A stretch of DNA of 64,000 nucleotides from Sphingopyxis sp. OPL5. Lineage in GTDB: Bacteria; Pseudomonadota; Alphaproteobacteria; Sphingomonadales; Sphingomonadaceae. Below, one piece after another: positions 8,863 to 16,430 of the stretch. The notes under the pieces are model-generated. The model saw nothing but the letters and a program-made list of their open reading frames with translations. It had not been told where the DNA came from and made no database searches. The stretch's first letter is position 1. The number at the start of each line of letters is the position of its first letter. A program made the translations under genes and the position numbers. Location: assembly GCF_003797775.2 (NCBI RefSeq), contig NZ_CP060725.1:3156001-3220000 (forward strand), written 5' to 3'.

Positions 8863-9347
8863 CGCTTTCGATCCGCCCCGCCACGTCCGACGATGCCGCG
8901 GCGATCTGGGCGATTATCGAACCGACGATCCGCGCGGGCGAGACCTATACGCTCGACCGCGACATGCCTGAGGCCGAAGCGCTCGCTTACTGGTTCGCGG
9001 CGGACAAGGCGGTGTTCGTCGCCGAGGAGGACGGCTTCATCCTCGGCACCTATTATCTCCGCGCCAACCAGGCGGGTGGCGGGGCGCATGTCTGCAATTG
9101 CGGCTATATGACCGGCGCCGCCGCGACCGGGCGCGGGGTGGCGCGGGCGATGGCGCTGCATTCGTTCGAGCAGGCAAAGGTGCGCGGCTTTCGCGCGATG
9201 CAGTTCAACTTCGTCGTCGCGAGCAACGCCCGCGCGGTCGGGCTGTGGCAATCTTTGGGGTTCGACATCGTCGGGCGGTTGCCGGGGGCGTTCGACCATC
9301 CGGCGCGGGGCTTTGTCGATGCGCTGGTGATGTTTCGGGCGCTGTGA
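8859..9347 (+). CDS. GNAT-family N-acetyltransferase
   Basis: This 162-residue acetyltransferase starts with IRPATSDDAAAIWAII, a standard GNAT beta1-alpha1 segment. The acetyl-CoA loop is ATGRGVARAMALHSFEQAKVRG near residues 88-110 and the end is VGLWQSLGFDIVGRLPGAF. The GTG start at 8859 overlaps the thioesterase stop; the open frame further upstream has no GNAT-like sequence. The substrate is unknown; close relatives are annotated only as acetyltransferases. The stop abuts that of the convergent MarR gene directly. Confidence 0.82.
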   Translation: MTLSIRPATSDDAAAIWAIIEPTIRAGETYTLDRDMPEAEALAYWFAADKAVFVAEEDGFILGTYYLRANQAGGGAHVCNCGYMTGAAATGRGVARAMALHSFEQAKVRGFRAMQFNFVVASNARAVGLWQSLGFDIVGRLPGAFDHPARGFVDALVMFRAL

Positions 9348-9827
9348 TTATTCTCTGGCGCGTTCGCTGAGCGGCCTTGCCTCGAGCGCGTTCAGCGCTC
9401 TCAATATCGCGCCATGAACATCGCCAACCTCTTCGAAGAGCGTGCGATACACGTCGCTGATCCGCTCGCTATAGGCGTCGATGCGCGCAAGCTGGTCGCG
9501 GCCCGCGTCGGTGAGCCGAAACATCTTGCGCCGCGCGTCGCCGGGGTCGGGGTGCTGGGTGACCAGCCCGAGGCGGAGCAGCGCCGGGCATTTCTGCATC
9601 ACCAGCTGGTGCGACTGCCCAAGCGTGCGTGCGAGTTCGGCTGCAGACGCCTCGCCCGCCTCGCCGAGCGCGGTGAGCAGCGAGCAGGAGCGCACCGGGA
9701 CGACGATGCCGGCGGCGTCGAACAGCGGACGCGTCTGTTCCTCGATTCGCGTGCTCAGCGCTTCGCTGAGGCGGCCGAGGAACGAGATGTCGTCGAGATC
9801 GGACGCGGTATCAGGGGAGGCGGGCAT
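9348..9827 (-). CDS. MarR-family transcriptional regulator
   Basis: This 159-residue protein has a winged helix-turn-helix core (AAELARTLGQSHQLVMQKCPALLRLGLVTQHPDPGDARRK) flanked by helices that would form the MarR dimer interface. The wing residues DPGDARRKMFRLTDAG are typical. The ATG at 9827 lies 17 bp inside the end of the S41 peptidase gene, so the two are very likely co-transcribed. MarR proteins often bind an AT-rich palindrome in front of their own operon; a perfect 32-bp palindrome occurs upstream of the peptidase at 11154-11185 and is the obvious candidate operator. Ligand unknown. Confidence 0.85.
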   Translation of the reverse strand: MPASPDTASDLDDISFLGRLSEALSTRIEEQTRPLFDAAGIVVPVRSCSLLTALGEAGEASAAELARTLGQSHQLVMQKCPALLRLGLVTQHPDPGDARRKMFRLTDAGRDQLARIDAYSERISDVYRTLFEEVGDVHGAILRALNALEARPLSERARE

Positions 9828-11130
9828 AGTCGGTCGTCGTTCCGTCGCGGTCGATGCGGGTGAGCGCGACGATCTTGCCGCCTTTGCGCGCGATGCGAAA
9901 GCGGAAGTCGCGCACCCCTTCGATCGCCAGCAGGTCGCCGCCCAGCGGTTCGAGCGTGAGGCGGAGCCGTTCGCGCCAGGTATAGAGCAATTTGCCATCG
10001 ACCAGGTCGATGCGCCGGCCTTCATAACGGCCGGCGATCGCTTTCAGCGCTGCGGCGGTCGGCGCGGGGCGTGGGGCGAGCATCGGCGCGAGCCAGTCGG
10101 CTTCGGCCTGTTTCGCCGGATCGGCTTTGGCGAGGTCGGTGAGCGCGAGGCGGTGCGCGACGGCGAGCGCGTCGGCGGAGGGGACGAGATGGTCGGGGGT
10201 CACGCCCTGTCCCTCGAAATCGCCGCGGTCGACGGGATCGCGGATCTGGCCGATCGGGACCTGCAGGAAGAAGTCGGTGCCGACGGGCTTGCGGTCGACC
10301 GGATGCGCGCCGCCCGCGGTGCGCTCGCCGACCAGCGTCGCGCGGCCGAGCTTCTTGAGCGTATAGGCGAACCATTCGGCGGCGGAGAAGCTGGTCGAAC
10401 CGGTGAGGACATAGACGGGCTTGCCGGTCAGCCGCTTGGCGGGCAGCGCGGGGAGCACCCATTGGCCGCGCGCGACGCGGCGACCGTCGAGGTTGTAATC
10501 ATAATCGAACAGCTCCTGGTCCTTGTCGCCGGGGAACAGCTGGCTCGCGAGCAACTGCGCCATCTCCAGATAACCGCCATTGTTGTAGCGCAGGTCATAG
10601 ATCACGGCGTCGCCATTCTCGACGAAACGCATTGCCGCCGCGGCGGCGTCGTAGCCGAGTTCGGGGTCGGCGAAATGCGACAGGTCGACATAGGCGATAT
10701 TGCCGTCGAGGTAGCGCAGTCCGGTGAAGCCGAAATTGGTTCGCGCCTCGTCGCGGCGGTCTTGTTCGCGCAGCGCGGCGGCGCGCGCCGGGTCCTGCTT
10801 TGCGGCATAGTCGGCGACCCATTCGGGATCGACCCCGACCGAAAAATGCAGGTCGTTGCTGGCGGCGATCAGGTCGTCGGTGAGCTCGCTCGCCAGCTTG
10901 CGCCGGTCGGCCGCCGCATCATAGGCGCCGGCGTCGAGATTGCGACGCAGCGTCGCGGCGATCGTCTTCGCCTTGTCGGGAAAGACATAATTCGCCTCGA
11001 GCGTCGCGCCCAGCTGTTCGACGACGGCGCGTTTGTCGGCGGCGGTCAGCGGAGCTTCGTCGGCCATGGCCGGCGTGACGAGCCATGCGGTCGTGGCAGC
11101 AAGGAGGATGGTCCAACGCTTGGTCTTCAT
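9811..11130 (-). CDS. Secreted S41-family peptidase (tail-specific protease/IRBP-like)
   Basis: This 439-residue protein has a Sec signal peptide (MKTKRWTILLAATTAWLVTPAMA), an N-terminal helical region as in IRBP-like S41 members, and the core Y-DLRYNNGGYLEMAQLL. The nucleophile region is LTGSTSFSAAEWFAYTLKKL, with the catalytic Ser in TSFSAAE and the likely Lys general base in LKK. No PDZ domain is obvious. It probably cleaves proteins or peptides in the periplasm. A C-terminal 70-residue beta domain (DLVDGKLLYTWRERLRL) is extra. It overlaps the MarR gene and has the palindromic site just upstream of its start. Confidence 0.83.
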   Translation of the reverse strand: MKTKRWTILLAATTAWLVTPAMADEAPLTAADKRAVVEQLGATLEANYVFPDKAKTIAATLRRNLDAGAYDAAADRRKLASELTDDLIAASNDLHFSVGVDPEWVADYAAKQDPARAAALREQDRRDEARTNFGFTGLRYLDGNIAYVDLSHFADPELGYDAAAAAMRFVENGDAVIYDLRYNNGGYLEMAQLLASQLFPGDKDQELFDYDYNLDGRRVARGQWVLPALPAKRLTGKPVYVLTGSTSFSAAEWFAYTLKKLGRATLVGERTAGGAHPVDRKPVGTDFFLQVPIGQIRDPVDRGDFEGQGVTPDHLVPSADALAVAHRLALTDLAKADPAKQAEADWLAPMLAPRPAPTAAALKAIAGRYEGRRIDLVDGKLLYTWRERLRLTLEPLGGDLLAIEGVRDFRFRIARKGGKIVALTRIDRDGTTTDYARLP

Positions 11131-11153
11131 GGAGATTGCACCTGCGATTCGAT

Positions 11154-11185
11154 TTATACAATATATTGCGCAATATATTGTATAA
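11154..11185. promoter_or_regulatory. Perfect 32-bp AT-rich palindrome, probable operator
   Basis: The half-site TTATACAATATATTGC is followed by its exact inverted copy, centred between 11169 and 11170. It stands 24 bp upstream of the S41 peptidase start and 112 bp upstream of the divergent VOC gene. An AT-rich 32-mer is very unusual in this high-GC sequence. It is probably the binding site of the MarR-type regulator encoded at the end of the peptidase operon (inference). Confidence 0.75.
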
Positions 11186-11297
11186 TGCCTCGGCGCAAGG
11201 GGCGTTGTCGATACGGACAGGCAAAGACGCGGGAACCATCGCCGCGAGCGGCGGGTTTTCGGGGGCAGCAGGCGGGCGTGAAAGAGGAGTGATCGCC

Positions 11298-11726
11298 ATG
11301 GAAACGCAATTGCTGCACCGCGGCCGGCTGATCGACCATATCCAGTTGGTGGTCGCCGACCTCAAGGCGAGCCGGACTTTTTACGACGCGATCTTCGACG
11401 CGCTCGGGGTGCCGATCGGCGGCGCGGGCGAGGATTATTTCTGGATCGACGAATTGTTCGTCTCGACCGCCGACAGCGACGCCGCGCAGGGCAAGCTGAC
11501 AGGGCGGCACCATCTGGCTTTCCAAGCCGCCGATCGCGCGATGGTCGACGCCTTTTACAACGCGGGGCTGGCGGCAGGCGGCACTGACCATGGCGCGCCG
11601 GGCGAGCGACCCTATCACCCCGGCTATTACGCGGCCTTCCTGCTCGACCCCGACGGCAACAATATCGAAGCGGTCTATCATGGGGACCATGAGCGAAGCG
11701 CGCTGTCGGTGGAGATCCGTTTCTAG
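11298..11726 (+). CDS. VOC-family (glyoxalase/bleomycin-resistance fold) protein
   Basis: This 142-residue protein begins LIDHIQLVVADLKASRTFYDAIFDALG and ends with FLLDPDGNNIEAVYHG. These contribute the usual VOC metal ligands, H18-region His and the terminal Glu in NNIEAVYHG. Such small VOC proteins are dioxygenases, isomerases or drug-binding proteins; no substrate can be named. The ATG at 11298 is preceded by a good ribosome binding site (AAGAGGAG, about 8 bp away). An open frame upstream crosses the palindrome and is not coding-like. The gene is divergent from the S41 operon and could share its regulation. Confidence 0.8.
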   Translation: METQLLHRGRLIDHIQLVVADLKASRTFYDAIFDALGVPIGGAGEDYFWIDELFVSTADSDAAQGKLTGRHHLAFQAADRAMVDAFYNAGLAAGGTDHGAPGERPYHPGYYAAFLLDPDGNNIEAVYHGDHERSALSVEIRF

Positions 11727-11732
11727 CTCGCC

Positions 11733-12428
11733 TCAGACATAGCCCACCCAGCCGCGCCAGGTGAAGGCGGCGTAGAATTGCTCGACCCCGGTGAAGCCCG
11801 CCGCGCGCAGCACGGCTTCGTCGGCCTCGGGGCTGAGCATCGCGACATGGGTGGCGACCGCCTCGCGGCCCTTTGCGACCTGATCGGGATCGCCGCCCGA
11901 CGCGATGGCGAAGGCGGCATAGCGGTCGAGCCAGCGGTCGCGCTCGCCCGCGCCTTGCGGGAAGCTGCCATGCGCGGCGACAAACGGCGCGCCGGGTTTC
12001 AGGCGGCGGCGGATTTCCGACACGGTGCGGATGCGTTCATCGGTTGCGAGGAAGTGGAGGGTGAGCAGGCACACCGCGCCGTCGAAGGGGCCGGCGGGGG
12101 CGTCGTCGATCACGCCCTCGACCAGCTCTGCGCGATCGGCGTTCGCGCCAAGCGTCTGCGCGGCCAGGCGCAGCATCGCGCCGGCGGGATCGACGCCGGT
12201 GAAGGTCCAGCCGGGATAGGCGTCGGCCAGCGCCTTCAGCTCAAGTCCGCCGCCCGCGCCGAGCACGAGGATATGCGCATCAGCGGGCACGCGCTCGGCG
12301 AGCAGCAGGCCGGTCATGCGGTGCAGCGCGTCGAGGCCGGGGACGAAACGCCGCGGCCCTTCGGTGTAGCGCGCGACCGCGGCCGGATCCTTGAAGCTGT
12401 CGAGGAAATGTTGCGCGCCTTCAGCCAT
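11733..12428 (-). CDS. Class I SAM-dependent methyltransferase
   Basis: This 231-residue Rossmann methyltransferase has motif I ILVLGAGGGLELKALA near residue 50, motif II FTGVDPAGAML, and the post-motif CLLTLHFL. The C-terminus shows the QFYAAFTWRGWVGY ending seen in small-molecule methyltransferases. The substrate is unknown. Its start at 12428 overlaps the Rrf2 gene stop by 8 bp, so it is the second gene of an rrf2-methyltransferase operon, which suggests it belongs to that regulator's response. Confidence 0.82.
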   Translation of the reverse strand: MAEGAQHFLDSFKDPAAVARYTEGPRRFVPGLDALHRMTGLLLAERVPADAHILVLGAGGGLELKALADAYPGWTFTGVDPAGAMLRLAAQTLGANADRAELVEGVIDDAPAGPFDGAVCLLTLHFLATDERIRTVSEIRRRLKPGAPFVAAHGSFPQGAGERDRWLDRYAAFAIASGGDPDQVAKGREAVATHVAMLSPEADEAVLRAAGFTGVEQFYAAFTWRGWVGYV

Positions 12429-12879
12429 GACTATGCTCCTGTGCAAGATGGGATCGCTCCGCCATGCGCGCGTGGAAATCGGCGCTGAGCTGCGCCAGCG
12501 TGACGCCGGCGAAACGATCAAGGAGCAAGCCCTCGGCATCGCGAAAGGCGGGGTCGAGCGCGGCGTTGACCGCTTGTTCGACGAGGCAGCCGGGCGCCTC
12601 GCTGCGATTGCCCATTGCCATCAGCCCGGGGCGGCCGATCGCATCATAGACGTCGCGCATCGTGATGGCCGACAGATCGCGCGCGATTGTCCAGCCGCCG
12701 CCATGGCCCTTTTCGCTATGCACGAACCCCGCGTCGCGCAGCCCGCCGAGGATGCGGCGGATGACGACCGGGTTGGTCTGCATCGCTCTGGCGAGCTGTT
12801 CCGACGTCATCGGCGTTTGATGCTCCGCCATGTGGAGCAGGACGTGCAGGACGCCCGAGAGTCGGCTGTCTCGATTCAT
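12421..12879 (-). CDS. Rrf2-family transcriptional regulator
   Basis: This 152-residue protein has the N-terminal Rrf2 winged HTH (SGVLHVLLHMAEHQTPMTSEQLARAMQTNPVVIRRILGGLRDAGFVHSEKGHGGGWTIARD). The sensing region contains only one cysteine (GCLVEQAV) instead of the three that hold an Fe-S cluster in IscR or NsrR, so it probably works without such a cluster or in another way. It is first in an operon with the methyltransferase. A sigma-70-like promoter at 12887-12914 ends only about 8 bp from the ATG, suggesting a very short or absent 5' leader and possible autoregulation. Confidence 0.85.
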   Translation of the reverse strand: MNRDSRLSGVLHVLLHMAEHQTPMTSEQLARAMQTNPVVIRRILGGLRDAGFVHSEKGHGGGWTIARDLSAITMRDVYDAIGRPGLMAMGNRSEAPGCLVEQAVNAALDPAFRDAEGLLLDRFAGVTLAQLSADFHARMAERSHLAQEHSHG

Positions 12880-12886
12880 GTAACTT

Positions 12887-12914
12887 TAAATAGTGCGTGA
12901 TTGGGCAATGTCAA
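12887..12914 (-). promoter_or_regulatory. Sigma-70-type promoter for the rrf2 operon
   Basis: On the minus strand TTGACA (12914-12909) is followed after 16 bp by TATTTA (12892-12887). The predicted transcription start falls at or within a base or two of the ATG at 12879, so the mRNA may be nearly leaderless. This is one of the clearest housekeeping promoters in the window. Confidence 0.55.
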
Positions 12915-13010
12915 CCAAGCTGAGTTGTTAGAATAATACAGTTGTTGACCGGCACGGGCCGAATCGCATAGATGCTCCCGCCCGGGGATTTTCATTGGGG
13001 CGCTGATGCG

Positions 13011-14360
13011 ATGAAGATTCCAGCGATATTGGCGATGCTCGCCGCGCTGTCGGCTTGCGCCGCAAATCCCGCCGTTCCGGCTTCTGTTTCGGTCGCGGCG
13101 CCCGCTGGCGCCGAAGTCGAGATCGTGCGCGACGATGCGGGGTGGCAGGCGCGTTTCCGTTTCGCCGAAGATGCCCCGATCTGGGCGTTCGAGCGGTCGG
13201 CGCTGCTGCGCCGCGAAGAGACGCCCTGGCGCCCGAAAAGCTGGGAGGTGGCGACGCCGGGGGTGTCGCTGGTCCGGATCGGCGACTTTGACGCGCTGGT
13301 CGCCGACACGGGGACCGTCCCGCGCGAGGTGGTGATCCGTTTCCGCCCCCTCGCCGAGGATATCATCGCCGATTATGATCCGGCGATCATCCTGTCGGAC
13401 GGTTCGCTCGCTATCTACGGCGGGCATTTCAACGCTTTCCCGATGGACAGCCGCGAGGCGGTCGCGGCGCTGCGCGAGCCGAAGGAATATCCGACGCGGA
13501 TCGCGCTGACCGCGGCGGGCGCGCCCCTGCTGTTCGACGGCCAGCGGGTGACGCGCGCCGAGGCGGTGGGCGATCGTTATGTCTATGTCGGCGACGTCGC
13601 GATGGCGCCGGGCGACCCGGTCGCGACGATCCTCGACCCTGGCCTGCCGGGCTGGATTTCGGGGCAGCTGCGCGATTTCACCCCGTCGGTGTTCCGCGAT
13701 TTCGAGGCGATGATGGGCGCGCACAAGAGCAGCCGGCCGATGGTGATCGCGAGCTGGGCGGGCTCGGAGTTTCGTGGGGCCAGCACCGGTGGCAGCGTGT
13801 CGCCCGGGCTGATCACGATGCGGCTCGAAGGCACGCAGCTCTTGAAGGAGACGCCGGGCGCGCTTCACCGGATGCGCTGGTTCATCGCGCATGAGGCGGC
13901 GCATTTCTGGCTGGGGCAGACGGTCGGCTATGCGACCCCCGACGAGGCGTGGATCACCGAGGGCGGTGCCGATTATCTGGCGATGGGCGCCGCGTTGCGC
14001 GCCAATGCCGGGTTCGATGCGGTCGACTTCCTGGCCAAGGCGCGCAGCGACTGTGCGGCCGCGCTGGCCAAGGGGCCGCTCGCCGATGCAAGGCGTCGCA
14101 ATGATCAGCGCGCCTATTATGCCTGCGGGTCGCTGTTCGCGGCGGCGGTCGAGGTCGCGCGGCGGCCGCGCGGCAAGGGCTTCGCCGATTTCGTGCGCGG
14201 GCTGATCGCCACCGACAAGGACGGCAAGCTGACCGCACAGGAGTGGCTGACCGCCGCGCGCAAATTCGGGGTGCCGTCCGAACAGATCGCGCGGATCGAA
14301 ACGCTGCGCGCAGGGATGCTCGATGCGGCGCCGGTGATCGCGGACTTGCTTGGCGATTGA
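13011..14360 (+). CDS. Putative zinc-metallopeptidase lipoprotein (HEAAH motif)
   Basis: This 449-residue protein has a lipoprotein signal (MKIPAILAMLAALSAC, lipobox LSAC). A gluzincin-like signature is HEAAHFWLG near residue 305, followed about 20 residues later by DEAWITEGGADYLA, where the Glu would be the third zinc ligand. This is the M1/M61-like arrangement (HExxH-x18-E). The N-terminal half is beta-rich and not recognised. It may be an outer-membrane or periplasmic peptidase with aminopeptidase-like architecture. The ATG at 13011 is preferred over the one at 12972 because it gives the lipoprotein leader. Named function unknown; confidence in the metal site is good. Confidence 0.7.
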   Translation: MKIPAILAMLAALSACAANPAVPASVSVAAPAGAEVEIVRDDAGWQARFRFAEDAPIWAFERSALLRREETPWRPKSWEVATPGVSLVRIGDFDALVADTGTVPREVVIRFRPLAEDIIADYDPAIILSDGSLAIYGGHFNAFPMDSREAVAALREPKEYPTRIALTAAGAPLLFDGQRVTRAEAVGDRYVYVGDVAMAPGDPVATILDPGLPGWISGQLRDFTPSVFRDFEAMMGAHKSSRPMVIASWAGSEFRGASTGGSVSPGLITMRLEGTQLLKETPGALHRMRWFIAHEAAHFWLGQTVGYATPDEAWITEGGADYLAMGAALRANAGFDAVDFLAKARSDCAAALAKGPLADARRRNDQRAYYACGSLFAAAVEVARRPRGKGFADFVRGLIATDKDGKLTAQEWLTAARKFGVPSEQIARIETLRAGMLDAAPVIADLLGD

Positions 14361-14555
14361 CCGGGGCAGGCAAAGCGGTTAGCCACGCCCGCGATGACCG
14401 ACGCCCTGCAACCCCGATTCAAGGCATATTGGCGCTCCTTTACATAGGAGCGGCATGGCATCACCTTTGACCATCGCCGCCGTGTTCGGACAGGCGAATG
14501 GTTATCCATCTTTTCCCCCATCCGGTCACGGCGCGCGCATTCTGGAAGACGCGAC
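14361..14555. other. Intergenic region with a small hairpin
   Basis: The 195 bp between the metallopeptidase and the GNAT gene hold no gene. A 7-bp hairpin (CGCTCCT, 6-nt loop, AGGAGCG) lies at 14433-14452 but has no T tract. No clear promoter consensus was found. Confidence 0.4.
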
Positions 14556-15068
14556 ATGACCGATACATTGCTTGCCCTCTCGACCGACCGGTGCCGTATC
14601 GCACCGCTCCACGCCGACGATGCCGCCGCGCTCGCCGCGATCACCGATGCGTCGGTGACGGCGCAGGTACATTTCCTGCCAACGCCCTTCACCGAGGCCG
14701 ATGCCCGCGCGCTGATCGCCGGGTCGGGCGGCGGCGATGTGTTCCATGCGGTGCGCGACCGCGGCGAGGGACGGCTGCAGGGCGTGATCGGCGTCCACCG
14801 CCGCGACGCGCGCGAGGTCGAGGTCGGTTACTGGTTCGCTGCCGCGGCGCGCGGTCGGGGTTTGGCAACCGAGGCGGTCAATGCGGTGGTGCGCGAAATT
14901 GCCGGCTCGCGCCCGGGGGCGGCGATCGTGGCCGAATGCCATCCGGACAATGAACGGTCGCGCGCGCTGCTGCGGCGCGTCGGTTTCCTCGCGACGGGGC
15001 AGATCGGACGGCGGCCGGGCCGGGTGCTGATGAAATGGCGCCCGGGATCGGGGATCGACGTGTGCTGA
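14556..15068 (+). CDS. GNAT-family N-acetyltransferase (RimJ/RimL-like)
   Basis: This 170-residue protein starts LSTDRCRIAPLHADDAAAL. It carries VEVGYWFAAAARGRGLATEAVNAVV (acetyl-CoA-binding beta4-alpha3) and ECHPDNERSRALLRRVGFLATG, typical of RimJ/RimL-type acetyltransferases that modify protein N-termini or small amines. The substrate is unknown. The gene stands alone. Its terminal residues GSGIDVC are not part of the fold. Confidence 0.8.
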   Translation: MTDTLLALSTDRCRIAPLHADDAAALAAITDASVTAQVHFLPTPFTEADARALIAGSGGGDVFHAVRDRGEGRLQGVIGVHRRDAREVEVGYWFAAAARGRGLATEAVNAVVREIAGSRPGAAIVAECHPDNERSRALLRRVGFLATGQIGRRPGRVLMKWRPGSGIDVC

Positions 15069-15110
15069 TCAGGTGAAGGACGATACGACTTCGACTAGCG
15101 AATTGGCGTC

Positions 15111-15575
15111 TCAGTCCAGCGATGTCTCAAGAATGTCGTCCCCCGAGCGTGGCTGGGGATCTGCTTCCAGTCGCAAGCCTCGCGCGGAAAGCGCCGAGAG
15201 GAAGCGATCCCAATAGGGCTGCCAATCCTCCAGTGCGTCCGTGATACAGGTCCGTTCGACGCTGACAAAAGCGCTGTCGGACCCAGGTTTGCGGATCGTC
15301 TGGATCATCACGCTGACCCGCGGACTTTGCAGGATGTAGATTTCGATTGTGTCGCCAACGACGCTGGCCGTGCTCATCCCGAGATCAGGCTCGGCGCGCT
15401 CGAACACGCTCTGGAGTTTCGCAAAGGCCTCCGGGTCGAGAGTAAGGATACCCGATGCCTTTGGCCCGGCTCTCGCCGGATCGGAACACATGGTTTCTGT
15501 CGCGGCGGCGGGCTGCGTGGCCAGCGGCGCCGAAAGGATCAATGCACATAGACAAGCGCGAAGCGGCCGCCTCAT
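15111..15575 (-). CDS. Hypothetical secreted protein
   Basis: This 154-residue protein has a signal peptide (MRRPLRACLCALILSAPLATQPAAA). The mature part contains two cysteines (TMCSDPARAG, ERTCITDALEDW) that could form a disulfide. I do not recognise the family. The ATG overlaps the stop of the esterase gene upstream (ATGA at 15572-15575), so it is probably translated with the esterase and could act with it in the envelope. A longer in-frame start lies within the esterase gene and would bury the signal sequence. Confidence 0.65.
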   Translation of the reverse strand: MRRPLRACLCALILSAPLATQPAAATETMCSDPARAGPKASGILTLDPEAFAKLQSVFERAEPDLGMSTASVVGDTIEIYILQSPRVSVMIQTIRKPGSDSAFVSVERTCITDALEDWQPYWDRFLSALSARGLRLEADPQPRSGDDILETSLD

Positions 15576-16312
15576 GCTACCTCTTCCTTCAGCGCCTTGA
15601 CGATCGCCGCGACCGAGGTCGGGGCGTAAGCGAAGCCCATATGGCCGCAGTCGACCTCGACCTGGCGGTCGCTTTCGTGCGGGGCGCCGCGCGCGCTGTT
15701 GACCGCGACGACGCCGTCGTGCGCCGACCACAGGGCGAAGGTCGGCATTTCGGGGCGCGGCGCGGGATGGAAGTCGATCGGCGGATTGTCGACCGGGTGG
15801 CGCGCGATCAGATGATAGAGCCGCCAGGCGCGGTTGGCGCGGCGGCTACCCGAAAAGGGCGAGCCGAGGGTGACGACGCGCGCGACCTTGCCGGGATGAT
15901 GTTTGGCATATTCGCGCGCGTAAATGCCGCCAAGGCTCCACCCCACCAGCGCGGGCGCATGGCCGGTGCGATCGATGATCCATTGCACCCGCGTGTCGAT
16001 GCGCTCGATGATGTCCGCCGTCGCGCCGCGGTTGAAGCCCAGACCCCAGCCGTAACAGCGAAACCCCGAGCGGCGGAGGTCGCCGCGCAGCGCCTTGGTC
16101 GCCCAGTCGCCCGACAGGAAACCCGGCAGCACCATCACCGGCGGATGCTCGCTGTCGGGATTGGGTTCGGGCGGCATCGCGCGGATGCGGCCCCACAGCG
16201 CGCGCAGCAGCGACGTCGCCTCGCGCCACAGCAGCCCGAGCGACGGCGGCGCGTCGGGATCGGCGATGCGCGCCGGCCATTCGGCGCGCCGGGCGAGGAG
16301 GTCGCGGAGCAT
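15572..16312 (-). CDS. Alpha/beta-hydrolase, PGAP1/lipase-like esterase
   Basis: The protein is about 246 residues from the ATG at 16312. It has the nucleophile elbow ALVGWSLGGIYAREYAKHHPGKV, an oxyanion-type segment VMVLPGFLSGDW, the acidic region FALWSAHDGVVAV and the final His in VDCGHMGFAY. This gives a complete Ser-Asp-His triad. It resembles the small lipase/esterase group that acts on ester lipids. An alternative ATG at 16396 would add 28 residues rich in Arg, Ser and Pro that look non-coding, and it would overlap a hairpin. It is co-translated with the secreted protein downstream. Confidence 0.75.
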   Translation of the reverse strand: MLRDLLARRAEWPARIADPDAPPSLGLLWREATSLLRALWGRIRAMPPEPNPDSEHPPVMVLPGFLSGDWATKALRGDLRRSGFRCYGWGLGFNRGATADIIERIDTRVQWIIDRTGHAPALVGWSLGGIYAREYAKHHPGKVARVVTLGSPFSGSRRANRAWRLYHLIARHPVDNPPIDFHPAPRPEMPTFALWSAHDGVVAVNSARGAPHESDRQVEVDCGHMGFAYAPTSVAAIVKALKEEVA

Positions 16313-16348
16313 GCGGGCGATATAGTCATTACTGTTACCCGGCGAAAG

Positions 16349-16425
16349 GCGTCCGGAGGCACGGGACTCCGGACGCGGTCCAGCAGGATTGCGCAAACTT
16401 TCCTGGGCCCCGGCGTTCGCCGGGG
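16349..16425. terminator. Two strong hairpins between the esterase and sugar dehydrogenase genes
   Basis: The first hairpin has a perfect 10-bp stem (GCGTCCGGAG / CTCCGGACGC, 16349-16376). The second has an 8-bp stem with a 2-nt centre (CCCCGGCG / CGCCGGGG, 16408-16425). They lie just downstream of the sugar dehydrogenase gene on the minus strand, so they probably end its transcript. There is no U tract. Confidence 0.5.
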
Positions 16426-16430
16426 AACAT

